A stretch of 64,000 nt of DNA from Streptomyces sp. XY006 (lineage in GTDB: Bacteria; Actinomycetota; Actinomycetes; Streptomycetales; Streptomycetaceae). Position numbers and translations under genes: made by a program. This document shows positions 51,125 through 61,475 of the stretch, one piece after another. The notes below the pieces were generated by a model. It searched no databases. It was not told the DNA's origin and saw only the letters and a program-made list of their open reading frames with translations. Position 1 is the stretch's first letter, and each line of letters begins with the position of its first letter. The DNA lies in contig NZ_NOKT01000002.1 in assembly GCF_002237655.1 (NCBI RefSeq), positions 62,001 to 126,000 on the forward strand. The letters are read 5' to 3'.

Positions 51125-51420
51125 ACACGTACCTCCCGCAAAGTAGTTGTACTGGCCATTTACATTTCGAGCCTGTTACATCGACCGACCGCGGTCAACT
51201 CACCCACCCCCAGCCGCTCCTCCGTGGCCGGCTCGGCACCCCCCGATTCCAGCCGCTCTTTGCAAGCGCAATACCCGGCGAGCCGCTCTCCCCCGGGGCC
51301 CTCGCCGTCGGGAATCCGCCAGCGGCAAAAACTTCCCCAACTCCCGGGCGTCCGGGCCTGGGAGAGAAGGGCGAGAATGCCCCGAATGCCCTGAAGGTGA
51401 ATCGGTTCTATCGTGCTGTC
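51125..51420. other. 296-bp intergenic region between asnB and the baeRF gene
   Basis: Divergent promoter region. The part nearest asnB (51135-51190) is unusually AT-rich for this genome (AAAGTAGTTGTACTGGCC, TTTACATTTCGAGCC), which probably marks the asnB promoter. No open reading frame or clear operator. Confidence 0.5.
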
Positions 51421-52515
51421 ATGGAGCACGATCTGAGTCCCGCGACCCTTGCCGAGCTGCGGCGCCCGCGCCCCTACCCCGCGGTCTCCGTGCTGACGCC
51501 GACCCACCGGCGCGAGCCCTACAGCGCCCAGGACCAGGTCCGGCTGCGCAACGTGGTGGCCGAGGCCAAACGGCAGCTGGAGGCGGATCCGGCGGTCAGC
51601 CGGGAGCGGCGTGCCGAGGTCGCCCACCACCTCGACCGGGCCCTGTCCGAGGTCGACCTCACCCACGCCGAGGACGGACTGGCGATCTTCGCGGCGCCCG
51701 GGGAGCACCAGGTGTGGTCGCTGGCCCGGTCCGTGCCCGAACGCGTGGTCCTCTCCGACACCTTCCTCACCCGCAATCTCGTCTCGGCGCACACCGCCGG
51801 ACGGCCGTTCTGGGCGCTCTCGCTGGCCGCCGACCGCGCGACCCTGTGGAGCGGCGGCGTCGACCGCGTCGCCGAAGCCCGCCTCGGCGGCTTCCCCCTG
51901 ACGCGGCGCGTGGAGAACTTCGACCCCGAGCGGCAGCAGCGGATCGGCGACCAGCCGAGCGCCTTCCGGGAGGAGCGCACCCGCCAGTTCCTGCGCAAGA
52001 CCGACACCGCGATGGGTGCCGTCCTGCGCGACCATCCGCGCCGGCTCTACGTCACCGGCGAACCCGCCGCCCTCTCCCTGCTGGACGAGGCCGGCAGCGC
52101 CACCGCGGCAGCGGTGCGCGTCCCGCACGGCGGGCTGGCGCACGGCACGCCCGAGGCCGTGTGGCAGGCGCTGCGTCCGGTCCTGGAGGCGGAGGCCCGC
52201 AGCAGCACGGACGACGTGACCCGGGCTCTCGAAACCGCCCGGGGACGAAGGGCGTTCGCGGCCGGCGTCGACGAGCTGTGGCAGAGCGCCCGGGACGGCC
52301 GCGTCCGGCTGCTGGCCGTCGAGGAGAACTACCGCGTCACCGCCCGCGACGCCGGCGACCATCTGATCCTCGCCGAGAGCGGCGACCTCGACTCGCGCGA
52401 GGACATCGTGGACGAGATCGTCGAGCAGTGCCTGGAGACGGGCGCCGACGTCCGCTTCGTACCGGACGGCGCACTCGGTGAGGCGGACGGCATCGCAGGG
52501 GTCCTGCGGTACTGA
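51421..52515 (+). CDS. baeRF family-3 protein (bacterial-archaeal eRF1-like)
   Basis: 364 residues from the ATG at 51421; a GTG at 51397 would add eight residues. The protein has the three-part eRF1/Pelota-like layout: N-terminal AVSVLTPTHRREPYSAQDQVRLRN, central HHLDRALSEVDLTHAEDGLAIFAAPG and a C-terminal domain (VWQALRPVLEAEARSS.., VEENYRVTA, DEIVEQCLETGADVRFVPDGAL) like the L7Ae/eRF1 domain 3. It is sometimes mis-annotated as a chemotaxis protein. The family is proposed, from genome analysis, to act at stalled ribosomes or on tRNA. Experimental proof is lacking. Confidence 0.75.
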   Translation: MEHDLSPATLAELRRPRPYPAVSVLTPTHRREPYSAQDQVRLRNVVAEAKRQLEADPAVSRERRAEVAHHLDRALSEVDLTHAEDGLAIFAAPGEHQVWSLARSVPERVVLSDTFLTRNLVSAHTAGRPFWALSLAADRATLWSGGVDRVAEARLGGFPLTRRVENFDPERQQRIGDQPSAFREERTRQFLRKTDTAMGAVLRDHPRRLYVTGEPAALSLLDEAGSATAAAVRVPHGGLAHGTPEAVWQALRPVLEAEARSSTDDVTRALETARGRRAFAAGVDELWQSARDGRVRLLAVEENYRVTARDAGDHLILAESGDLDSREDIVDEIVEQCLETGADVRFVPDGALGEADGIAGVLRY

Positions 52516-52788
52516 GACCCGGGCATCGAACACCTGGTCGTCGAACGCACACAGGAGGCGTCCGCTCGCTCCGACGAGGCGTCAAATACCCTGTGTAATC
52601 TACGACTTGGCACTCCGGGCGACATGCGTCCCGGCTACCTCGGAGTAACCCTGCGAGACGGTGGCATATGCCAGAAGCACCACCGTATCGTGTGGTGCCA
52701 AATCCCTTACAGGGCGTCGCGGGCTGTGCGACAGTCGTAACGGTCCCTCCGTCCGCCCTGGTCGTACCGTCCCGCATCGGAGTGCGTC
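52516..52788. other. Intergenic region with two palindromes upstream of PAS-PP2C gene
   Basis: The 273-bp gap holds two close dyads: GGCATATGCC (52663-52672) and GCACCAC-N8-GTGGTGC (52677-52683 and 52692-52698). Both lie about 90-125 bp before the phosphatase start and could be operator sites. No protein-like frame is present. Confidence 0.5.
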
Positions 52789-54198
52789 ATGCCGTCCCAC
52801 CTCTCCGCGGACCGCCCCGCCGCCCAGCCGCCCGGACGCGGCTCGGTCGACGCGCTCATCTCACAGACGCGACGGCTCAAGGGCGACGTGGACGCGGTGC
52901 GCCGCGACACCGAGGGCGACGGGGCGGACCACCCGCGCGGACGCTGGCAGCGCGCCCTGTGCGACCTCGCCCTGCATCAGCTCGACGACCTCGACGAGCA
53001 CCTCGCCCAGCTGCGCGACGGCCCCCTCCCCACGGCCCCGGACCCGGAACCCGCCGCGCCCGCCCAAGGCTCGCTGCTCAGCCGGGTCGGCAGCGCCGAG
53101 TGGAACCTCCTGACGGACGAGGCCAGTTGGTCCGGGGAGCTGTACCAGATCCTGGGCCGCGATCCCGCCGCTGCCCCGCTCACCCTCGACGAGCTGCCGT
53201 CCCTGGTGCTCGACGAGGACCGGCCCGGGCTGACGGCGATGGTGACCAACTGCCTCGTCGACGCCCGGCCCATCGACGGCGAGTTCCGCATCACGCGCCC
53301 CGACGGAGGCGTCCGGACCGTGCACATGATGGGCGAACCGGTACTCGACACCGACGGGAGCACCGCCTCGATGTGGGCCGTGCTGCGCGACGTCAGCGAA
53401 CTGCGCCGCAGCCAGCGGGTGGTGAGCGAGACCCGTGACTCGCTGCACCACCAGCGGGAGGCCGCGCGGACCGAGCACCGGCTCGCGGTCGAGCTGCAGG
53501 AGGCCGTACTGCCGCCGTGGCGCGGCTCGCTGCGGCTCCCCCGCCGGGGACCGCAGAGTCTCGACCTCGCGGCCCGCTGCCTGCCGGCGTCCACGCGCAC
53601 CCTGATCGGCGGCGACTGGTACGACGCGCTCGAACTGACCGACGGCGACACCCTGTTGAGCGTCGGCGACCTCACCGGGCAGGGCGTGGGGGTCACGTCG
53701 AACATGACCATGCTGCTCGGCGCCGTGCGCGGCATGGCGATGGCCGGCGCCCGGCCGGGACAGCTGATGGCCTGGCTGAACCAGTTACTCGACGCCACCG
53801 TGCAACCCGCCCTCGGCAGCGCCGTCTGCTGCCGCTACCGCCCCTCCACCCGCACCCTGGTGTGGGCGCAGGCCGGACACCCCGCCCCGCTGCTCTTCCG
53901 CGACGGGACGGGGCGTGTCCTGGACACCCCGGACGGCGTCCTGCTCGGCGCCACCTCGGGCGCCGTGTACGGGCAGGCCGAGGAGACCCTCCAGGACGGT
54001 GATCTGCTGCTCCTGCACACCGACGGGCTGGTACCCGGGCACACCGGAGCCGCGGCCGCGCATCTCCTCCTCGGTCTGGCGCCGCGCCTGACGGGGTCCG
54101 CCGACGCGGAGGACTGCGTCCGGGCAGTCGTCGAGGAGTTCGGCTCGGGCGAGCGCGAGGACAACGCCTGCGTGCTCGTCGCCAAGGTCACGTCATAG
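52789..54198 (+). CDS. PAS-PP2C (SpoIIE/RsbU-type) serine phosphatase with a TTA codon
   Basis: 469 residues from an ATG at 52789. The N-terminal helical segment is followed by a PAS domain (about 100-205, VGSAEWNLLTDEASWSGELYQILGRD). A coiled linker (RDSLHHQREAARTEHRLAVELQ) and the PP2C domain (235-465) follow, with GGDWYDAL, GDLTGQGVGV, LLHTDGL and EDNACVLV as metal ligands. No kinase domain is attached. It should dephosphorylate a STAS antagonist encoded elsewhere. Codon 333 (53785-53787) is TTA, so its production should depend on the bldA tRNA. Convergent with the TPR regulator, 4 bp apart. Confidence 0.87.
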   Translation: MPSHLSADRPAAQPPGRGSVDALISQTRRLKGDVDAVRRDTEGDGADHPRGRWQRALCDLALHQLDDLDEHLAQLRDGPLPTAPDPEPAAPAQGSLLSRVGSAEWNLLTDEASWSGELYQILGRDPAAAPLTLDELPSLVLDEDRPGLTAMVTNCLVDARPIDGEFRITRPDGGVRTVHMMGEPVLDTDGSTASMWAVLRDVSELRRSQRVVSETRDSLHHQREAARTEHRLAVELQEAVLPPWRGSLRLPRRGPQSLDLAARCLPASTRTLIGGDWYDALELTDGDTLLSVGDLTGQGVGVTSNMTMLLGAVRGMAMAGARPGQLMAWLNQLLDATVQPALGSAVCCRYRPSTRTLVWAQAGHPAPLLFRDGTGRVLDTPDGVLLGATSGAVYGQAEETLQDGDLLLLHTDGLVPGHTGAAAAHLLLGLAPRLTGSADAEDCVRAVVEEFGSGEREDNACVLVAKVTS

Positions 54199-54202
54199 CG
54201 CC

Positions 54203-55696
54203 TCAGGCCTGTGCGGCGGCGCCTCCCCTGCCCTTCGTCTTCGGCAGGGCGAGCTTGATCTCCTCCCGCAGCTCCTGGATCTTCGGATAGCCCGAGTACT
54301 GCGCGGTGAGCCGGTACATCTGGCGCAGCCGGTCCCAGGTCCGGTGGGAGGAGTTGGACCCCATCGACACCAGCGCCAGGCGGGCGTAGCGGTCGGCCTG
54401 CTCGGGGTCGTCGGCGATGAAGCAGGCCGAGGCCATCGACAGGTAGTCGAAGATCTTCGAGCGCTGCCGGCCGTCGACCCGCAGGGCCAGTGCCTTCTCC
54501 GCGTAGTGCTGGGCGTGCGCGGCCGCGCCCGGCTCGAACTCGGCGAGCGTGCGGTAGGCCAGGGCCTGCATGCCGTAGAGGTCCTCCTCCTTGAAGGTCT
54601 GCATCCAGTCCGGCGGGGGGACGTCGGCCTTGTCGGAGACGAACAGGTCCTCCGCCCGGCCGAGCGTGCGGCGCATGGCCTGGCCCTTGCCCATGGAGGC
54701 CTGCGCCCAGGCCTCGATCGTGTAGAGCATCGCGCGGGTGCGGGGCAGCACCTCCTCGCCCGAGCCGGACGTGGCCAGCTTCATCAGGTCCAGGGCGTCG
54801 TCCGGCCGGCCCAGGTGCACCATCTGGCGGGCGGCGCGGGAGAGCGCCTCACCCGCGCGGGGCCGGTCCCCGCCCTCTCTGGCCGCGTGCGCGGCGATGA
54901 CGAAGTACTTCTGGGCCGTGGGCTCCAGACCGACGTCGTGCGACATCCAGCCCGCGAGGACGGCCAGGTTGGCGGCGACGCCCCACAGGCGCCGCTGGAG
55001 ATGGGGTGGGTGACGGTAGGCGAGCATGCCGCCCACCTCGTTGAGCTGGCCCACCACGGCCTTGCGCTGGAGCCCGCCGCCGCGTGCGGCGTCCCAGGCG
55101 CGGAACACCTCGACCGAGCGCTCCAGTTCCTCGATCTCCTGCGACCCGATGGGGGCGGCCTCGTAGCGGTCGAACCCAGCGGGGTCGGCGTGCAGGGGAT
55201 GGTCGAGGTCGGGGGCGTCGGCAGCCAGGGCAGGGTCGGAGTGCAGCCAGTCGTACATGGCGCTGCTGAGTGCGGATCCCGCGGCGAGCGCGGCGCCCGC
55301 GCCCACCAAGCCGCGTCGGTTGAGCATGAGGTCCATTCCCGTGAATTCGGTGAGGACCGCAGCCGTCCGCTCGGGCGCCCACGGCACACCGTCGGGAGCC
55401 TCCGGGCTCCCGCCGCCCTGCCGTTTCCCCGCACGCCCGTGCCGGACCAGACCGAGGTCCTCGATGGTCACGACACGGCCGAGACGCTCGGTGAACAGAG
55501 CCGCCAGCACCCGCGGCACCGGATCGCGCGGGATCTCTCCCATGTCGATCCAGCGCCGCACCCGGGAGGTGTCGGTCGACAGCTGGGGGTGGCCCATGGC
55601 CGCCGCCTGCCGGTTGACCAGCCTCGCGAGTTCGCCCTTGGACCAGCCGGCCAGGCCGAACAGGTCCGCGAGCCGGGTGTTGGGTTGTCCGCTCAC
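54203..55696 (-). CDS. NsdA/NsdB-like TPR regulator of development and antibiotics
   Basis: 497 residues from a GTG at 55696. The N-terminus is a helix-turn-helix-like domain (TRLADLFGLAGWSKGELARLVNRQAAAMG .. DTSRVRRWIDMGEIP). A linker with a DLMLNRRGLVGAG segment follows, then a helical TPR array (about 190-480, for example AREGGDRPRAGEALSRAARQMVHLGRPDDALDLM). This layout is that of NsdA and NsdB, negative regulators of sporulation and antibiotic production in S. coelicolor. From memory, NsdB is SCO7252, close to the sigL-clpP3P4 block, so NsdB is the better guess. The mode of action is unknown. Confidence 0.78.
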   Translation of the reverse strand: MSGQPNTRLADLFGLAGWSKGELARLVNRQAAAMGHPQLSTDTSRVRRWIDMGEIPRDPVPRVLAALFTERLGRVVTIEDLGLVRHGRAGKRQGGGSPEAPDGVPWAPERTAAVLTEFTGMDLMLNRRGLVGAGAALAAGSALSSAMYDWLHSDPALAADAPDLDHPLHADPAGFDRYEAAPIGSQEIEELERSVEVFRAWDAARGGGLQRKAVVGQLNEVGGMLAYRHPPHLQRRLWGVAANLAVLAGWMSHDVGLEPTAQKYFVIAAHAAREGGDRPRAGEALSRAARQMVHLGRPDDALDLMKLATSGSGEEVLPRTRAMLYTIEAWAQASMGKGQAMRRTLGRAEDLFVSDKADVPPPDWMQTFKEEDLYGMQALAYRTLAEFEPGAAAHAQHYAEKALALRVDGRQRSKIFDYLSMASACFIADDPEQADRYARLALVSMGSNSSHRTWDRLRQMYRLTAQYSGYPKIQELREEIKLALPKTKGRGGAAAQA

Positions 55697-55758
55697 GTCA
55701 AGCCCCCAGGTTCTCGGCTGAGTTGACAGTAGCCCGGGGAGACTTGCCGGGCGACTAT

Positions 55759-55788
55759 TCGCCAGGGTTCGCCAGGGTGCGCCAGATG
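55759..55788. repeat. Three 10-bp direct repeats upstream of the NsdB-like gene
   Basis: Three head-to-tail copies of TCGCCAGGGT (the second perfect, the third GCGCCAGATG) at 55759-55768, 55769-55778 and 55779-55788. One-helical-turn spacing puts them on the same DNA face, 63 bp before the divergent regulator start, so they may form an operator. Confidence 0.6.
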
Positions 55789-55929
55789 GTGTGCCACCGG
55801 CCATCCGGTGTCAGGTAGGAACGCGCCACCCCGACCCGGTCGCCGCAGGGACATTCCCCAGGGTGCTTCCGGGCTTCCGGGCCGGGTGAGCGCTGTCGTC
55901 GCAGGCACACGAAGGGATCTGTTTCGCCC

Positions 55930-57069
55930 ATGTACGCAGCATCGTCCTCCGTGTCCGCACCGCCCCGGTCGCTCCACCCGCGTCCCACGGACAGCGGCCC
56001 CTACCTCGCCCCCGCGCGGCCGGCGGCCCCCGTGCTCGGAGCGGGCAGGGCTCGGCGCGGCGCGGTGCTCGGCACCCAACCGCTCAGCGGGAGACTCGAC
56101 TTGTCCGGCCCCCAGGGCACGCAGCTGCGCACGGCGATCGCGTCGGTGCACCGCATCTGTCCGGAGTTCGCCCCGGTCCAGGTGCTGCGCCGCACCGGCC
56201 GTTCCGTGCTGCTGGTCGGCACGACCGGCCGCAGCACGGCCGTCGCCAAGTGTTTACTGGACCACTCCCCCGCCTGGTCCGAGCGGATCCGCCACGAGAT
56301 AGCGGCGTACCGCTCGTTCGTCCGGCACCGCCCTCCCGTGCGGGCGCCGAGACTGATCGCGGCGGACCCGGACAACTGCACGCTCGTGATCGAGCGGATG
56401 CCCGGCCGGGTGGCGGCCCTCCAGCGGCACCCGGCCGAGGCACCGCCCCGGGCGGACATCAGGGCGGCGCTCGGCGCGATCTGCCGGCTCAACGCCTGGC
56501 GGCCGCCGGCGGGCACGTTCGACGCCCCGCTGGACTACGCGGCCCGGATCGCGCGGTACCACGAGCTGGGGCTGCTCACCGACCGCGACCTGGGCGACCT
56601 GCAGAAGCTGCTGCACGGCATCGCGCAGGCCGCCGGGCGGCAGGGCATGGGCCAGTTCTGCCATGGCGACGCCCTGCTGTCGAACCTGCTCCTGTCACCG
56701 GCCGGTCCAGTGCTGGTGGACTGGGAGCACGCGGGCTGGTACCTGCCGGGTTACGACCTGGCGACGCTGTGGTCGGTGCTCGGGGACGCACCGGTCGCGC
56801 GGCGGCAGATCAGCCAGATCGCACAGTCGGCGGGCCCGGCGTCCAGGGATGCCTTCCTGGTGAACCTGATGCTGGTGCTGACGCGTGAGATCCGGACGTA
56901 CGAGACGGCCGTGCAGCGTTCGATGCACGACACGGCCCCGGCGGCACCGGGCTCGGCCCATCCTGGTGCTGCGCCGTCCGGCGAGGAACAGCGGCTGCTG
57001 CTGCGGCGGCTGCACGACGACTGCCAGTTGGCCCGGCGGGCCGTGCGCGCGGCGGTCGGCACTCGCTGA
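55930..57069 (+). CDS. APH-fold phosphotransferase with a TTA codon
   Basis: 379 residues from the ATG at 55930. The N-terminal 80 residues are Pro/Arg-rich and not conserved in appearance. The kinase core follows: AVAKCLLD (Lys in the ATP lobe), [13 protein letters not shown] (catalytic loop, H-G-D-x5-N) and [21 protein letters not shown] (metal-binding Asp). The substrate is unknown. Codon 109 (56254-56256) is TTA, so it should be bldA-dependent. It is divergent from the NsdB-like regulator across 233 bp with direct repeats. Confidence 0.82.
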   Translation: MYAASSSVSAPPRSLHPRPTDSGPYLAPARPAAPVLGAGRARRGAVLGTQPLSGRLDLSGPQGTQLRTAIASVHRICPEFAPVQVLRRTGRSVLLVGTTGRSTAVAKCLLDHSPAWSERIRHEIAAYRSFVRHRPPVRAPRLIAADPDNCTLVIERMPGRVAALQRHPAEAPPRADIRAALGAICRLNAWRPPAGTFDAPLDYAARIARYHELGLLTDRDLGDLQKLLHGIAQAAGRQGMGQFCHGDALLSNLLLSPAGPVLVDWEHAGWYLPGYDLATLWSVLGDAPVARRQISQIAQSAGPASRDAFLVNLMLVLTREIRTYETAVQRSMHDTAPAAPGSAHPGAAPSGEEQRLLLRRLHDDCQLARRAVRAAVGTR

Positions 57070-57075
57070 CGGGGA

Positions 57076-57121
57076 CGAAGCGGCCGCTGTGCGCCCGGTC
57101 GGGCGCACAGCGGCCGCTTCG
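57076..57121. terminator. Strong bidirectional terminator
   Basis: A perfect 21-bp stem (arm 1 57076-57096 begins CGAAGCGGCCGC; arm 2 57101-57121) with a GGTC loop. It sits between the convergent phosphotransferase and the hypothetical gene at 57149 and can stop both. Confidence 0.9.
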
Positions 57122-57148
57122 TGTGTGCGGGCGTGCCGCGGCGTCGGG

Positions 57149-57646
57149 TCAGCCCTGCTGGAACAGCTCCGCGGGCAGCGGCTTGAGGAGAGCGTAGAGA
57201 TCGTCCGTGATGGGGCGGTCCCAGGCGGCGATGGTCACCAGGACGTTGTCGCTGCGGTCGAACTGCACGCAGGAGATCCGGCTCTCGGAGAGCTTGATCC
57301 GGCGCACGATCAGGAGGTTGTCGCCCTGCATCACCGGCACGTCCTCGGTGCCGACGACGGTGACCTCCTCGTCGTTCTCCAGCGCCAGGAGGAGCTGCGC
57401 CACCTCGAAGGGGACCTCGCCCTCGGGGACGTCGCGGGCCGGGGAGCCCTCCGGCAGATTGCCGATGATCATGGCCGGGCCCCGGCCGCCGAACAGGTCG
57501 TAGCGCAGGAAGACGCCCTGGCAGGTGCCGTCGGGCGCGGGCAGCAGTCCCGCACCGAGGTTGCCGGGCCAGTCGCCCGGGTCCATGGCCAGTACGTCGA
57601 AGTCGGGCCCGGCGGGAGTGGCGCTGCGGCGGCGGAGGAACGACAT
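57149..57646 (-). CDS. Conserved hypothetical protein
   Basis: 165 residues from the ATG at 57646. The sequence MSFLRRRSATPAGPDFDVLA begins a compact, probably cytosolic alpha/beta protein with alternating strands (GVFLRYDLFGGRGPAMIIG, EVTVVGTEDVPVM, NLLIVRRIKLSESRISCVQF, NVLVTIAAWD). I do not recognise a family. There is no signal or membrane segment. Homologues seem confined to streptomycetes, but I cannot verify that here. Confidence 0.65.
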   Translation of the reverse strand: MSFLRRRSATPAGPDFDVLAMDPGDWPGNLGAGLLPAPDGTCQGVFLRYDLFGGRGPAMIIGNLPEGSPARDVPEGEVPFEVAQLLLALENDEEVTVVGTEDVPVMQGDNLLIVRRIKLSESRISCVQFDRSDNVLVTIAAWDRPITDDLYALLKPLPAELFQQG

Positions 57647-57844
57647 GTCGCCATGGTACGTGCCCGGGCCTGCGAAGTGTCGGGCGGGCGGCGCCTCGAT
57701 CGGGCCGGAACGGCCCCGGGCGTTCATCCGGTGCCGACGGCGGCGACGAGCCACCCGGGCCCGGTTGCCGCGGGGCGGGCGCGGCCGGTTTCCGGCAGGA
57801 TCCCGGTTCCCGCACGGTCCTGATGACAGGCGGGTCCCTGTCCA

Positions 57845-58759
57845 TCACCGCTCGGGCCGGTCCTCCGGCGGTGCCGGGGGGATCACCGCCACCGGGCTCG
57901 CGGCGTGCAGCAGCACGGCGTGGGTGACCGAGCCCATCATCCGGGCGGGTGCCAGCAGGTGCCGGCGGTGGCGGCCCACGACGACGAGGTCGGCGTCCCG
58001 GGAAGCGGCGACGAGGTGCCCGGCCGCGTCCCCCGCCGCCGGGAGCGGCTGGACCTCGACGTCCGGGTGCCGTTCGCGGTGGGGGGCGAGGAAGCCCTCG
58101 GCGAGGACCCGGGCCTCGTCCTCGACGACGTCCTGGTCGACGACCGGCGGGGGCATCTCCCCGGGCAGCATCCAGGGCTGCGCCGGCCACGGGTAGGCGG
58201 CGACCGCCTGCAGCCGGGCCCCGCGCCGGGCGGCCTCGGCGAAGGCGAACTCCAGCGTGGCGTCGTCGGGGCCGTCGACCTTGAGCCCGACGACCACGCG
58301 CGGGGCGGGGCCGGCCGGCGCCCCGTCGGGCACCTCGCGTCCGGGCCGGGGCACCACGACGACGGGGCACTCGGCGTCCCGGGCGGTGGCCAGGCTGGTC
58401 GAGCCGAGCAGCAGGCTGGCGAAGCCGCCGCGGCCCCGGGACCCGAGCACCAGCAGCTGGGCGCCGGTGCCCAGTTCGGGCAGGACCACGCCGGTCGCGC
58501 CCTCCAGGCCGACGTACTCGGTGTCCGGCAGGCCGGTGCGGTTCTCCAGACGGGCGCGGACCCGGTCGAGGACGGGGTCCTGCCGTGGGTCGGCGGGCCC
58601 GGCGGCGAGGACCTCGGGCTGGGCCCAGTGGGCGTACTGGCGTACGTGGGCCACGCGCAGCGGGGCCGAGCGCCCGAGGGCCGCCTCGACGGCCCACTCC
58701 AGGGCGCGCAGACTGTCGTCCGAACCGTCGACCGCCGCGACGACGGGCAGGGTGCTCAT
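57845..58759 (-). CDS. Universal stress protein, tandem UspA domains
   Basis: 304 residues from an ATG at 58759. Two Usp domains: 1-140 (VVAAVDGSDDSLRALEWAVEAA, with ATP-binding GSRGRGGFASLLLGSTS) and 150-295 (RVVVGLKVDGPDDATLEFAFAEA). The second domain's phosphate-binding loop is degenerate (GRHRRHLLAPARMMGS). Such tandem Usp proteins are abundant in actinomycetes under hypoxia and stress. No two-component system of the Dos type is adjacent. Confidence 0.9.
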   Translation of the reverse strand: MSTLPVVAAVDGSDDSLRALEWAVEAALGRSAPLRVAHVRQYAHWAQPEVLAAGPADPRQDPVLDRVRARLENRTGLPDTEYVGLEGATGVVLPELGTGAQLLVLGSRGRGGFASLLLGSTSLATARDAECPVVVVPRPGREVPDGAPAGPAPRVVVGLKVDGPDDATLEFAFAEAARRGARLQAVAAYPWPAQPWMLPGEMPPPVVDQDVVEDEARVLAEGFLAPHRERHPDVEVQPLPAAGDAAGHLVAASRDADLVVVGRHRRHLLAPARMMGSVTHAVLLHAASPVAVIPPAPPEDRPER

Positions 58760-58921
58760 GGGTGCCTCACTTCCGGGTGACGACCGTTCCCTCCCCGGTG
58801 CCAGCCTGACGCAGGGCCGGCCGAGGGAGGCTGCCTCGGGTCGCGTGTCCGGAAAACGCGGTCGGAACACCCCCGGATCGGCCGTCGGACACGGCCGCCC
58901 CGGGCGGTCGGCTCCCCCACG

Positions 58922-59164
58922 TCAGGTGAGGTCGAACTCCCCTTCCCGCGCTCCCGAGACGAACGCGCCCCACTCGGCGGGCGTGAAGATCAGGGAGGGG
59001 CTTTCGGGGCGGGCGCTGTTCCGCATGGCGATGAAGCCCTCCACGAAGGCGATCTGCACATCCCCCAGGCCACGGCTGCTGGACTGCCACTGTGCCTTGC
59101 TGAGGTCCAGATCCGGCTTGTCCCAGCCCATGAGCGGGCGCTGCTGGGTGGTGGTCTCGGCCAC
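58922..59164 (-). CDS. DUF397 family small protein
   Basis: 80 residues from a GTG at 59164 with GGGAGGAG upstream. The DUF397 core is present: LSKAQWQSSSRGLGDVQIAFVEGFIAMRNS, ending LIFTPAEWGAFVSGAREGEFD. DUF397 proteins normally sit next to an XRE regulator and belong to the Wbl-like BldB/AbaA-type systems that act in Streptomyces development. Here no XRE gene adjoins it; neighbours are a Usp gene and a catabolic operon. Confidence 0.88.
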   Translation of the reverse strand: MAETTTQQRPLMGWDKPDLDLSKAQWQSSSRGLGDVQIAFVEGFIAMRNSARPESPSLIFTPAEWGAFVSGAREGEFDLT

Positions 59165-59247
59165 GTCCGTGCTCCTCCCGATTGCGTCGTCCGCGGCCAG
59201 CCTAGCGATCGTGTCCCACGGCCGACAGAGCACGTGAGCGGGACCTT

Positions 59248-60410
<1,163 letters not shown>

Positions 60411-60414
<4 letters not shown>

Positions 60415-61475
60415 CGGGGCTCCCCTTCGAGGACGGCGACCAGGTTCTGCTGGAGGCAGGGGCCGGACGTGGCGTGGGCGAGGGCGCGGTCGGAGGCGCC
60501 GCGGTGGATGCGGGCGGCGGCCTCGCCGAGGCGGATGAGCCCGGCCGCCATGATCGGGTGGGCGGCGAGGGCCCCGCCGGAGGGGTTGACGGTCACGTCG
60601 TCGCCGAGGCGCAGCGCCCGGCGCAGGACGATCTCCTGGGCGGTGAAGGGCGCGTGCAGCTCGGCGGTGTCGACGGGCCGTGCGAAGGCGCCGGCCCGCT
60701 CGGCGGCCAGGCGGGTGGAGGGCGAGTCGGTCAGGTCCCGCACGCCGAGGCCGTGGGCCTCGATGCGGTGGTCGATGCCGCGGATCCAGGCGGGCCGCGC
60801 GCACAGTGCGCGGGCCCGGTCCCCGGCCGCGAGGATCACTGCGGCGGCGCCGTCGCCGATGGGCGGGCAGTCGCCGGTGCGCAGGGGCCGCACGAGGTAG
60901 TCGCCCTGCGGCACGCGGTGGCGCAGCTGGGCGTGGGGGTTGGCGGCCGCGTTCTCCCGGTTGCGGGCGGCGACGGCGGCGAGTGCGGGTTCGTCGGCGG
61001 CGCCGGTGTCGATGAGGGCCTGGGCCTGGAGGGCGGCGAGGGCCACCGAGTCGGGCCACAGGGGGGCCACGTAGTACGGGTCGAGCTGGCGGGTCAGGAC
61101 GTCGCGGACCGGGCCGGGCGAGGACTTGCCGTACGCGTAGACGAGGGCGGTGTCGGCGTCGCCGGTGAGGAGCTTGGTCCAGGCCTCGTACAGGGCCCAG
61201 GCGCCGTCCATCTCGACGTGGGACTCGGAGATGGGGGGCCAGGCTCCGACGCCGTCGAGGGCCAGGGTGAAGGAGAAGGCGCGTCCGGCGAGGTAGTCGC
61301 TGGAGCCGGAGCAGGTGAAGTCGATGTCGGCGGTCTTCAGGCCGGTGCGGTCGAGGACCTCGTGCAGCACCGGCATGAGCATCTCCACCTCGGAGAGCTC
61401 GTCGCTGATGCGCCGGTGGACGGTCTGGGCGAAGGCGACGACGGCGATCTCGCGGTGCGGCGGTGCGCTCGTCAC
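60411..61475 (-). CDS. Thiolase-fold protein, second member, no Cys nucleophile
   Basis: 354 residues from the GTG at 61475 in a GTGA overlap with the OB-fold gene. The thiolase fold is seen in VVAFAQTVHRRISDELSEVEMLMPVLHEVL, DIDFTCSGSSDYLAG, NPSGGALAAHPIMAAGLIRLGEAAARI. In the nucleophile loop it has ESHVEMDGAWALYEAW, with no Cys. The C-terminal Asn-Pro-x-Gly-Gly motif is kept. Two such subunits in tandem, with overlapping starts, imply a heteromer. The proteins are 354 and 388 residues and share limited similarity. Confidence 0.82.

Noticed and set aside
52668..53438. Frame that starts upstream of the PAS-PP2C phosphatase
   Set aside because: It is out of frame with the PAS and PP2C motifs, and its translation is Arg/Pro-rich without domain features.
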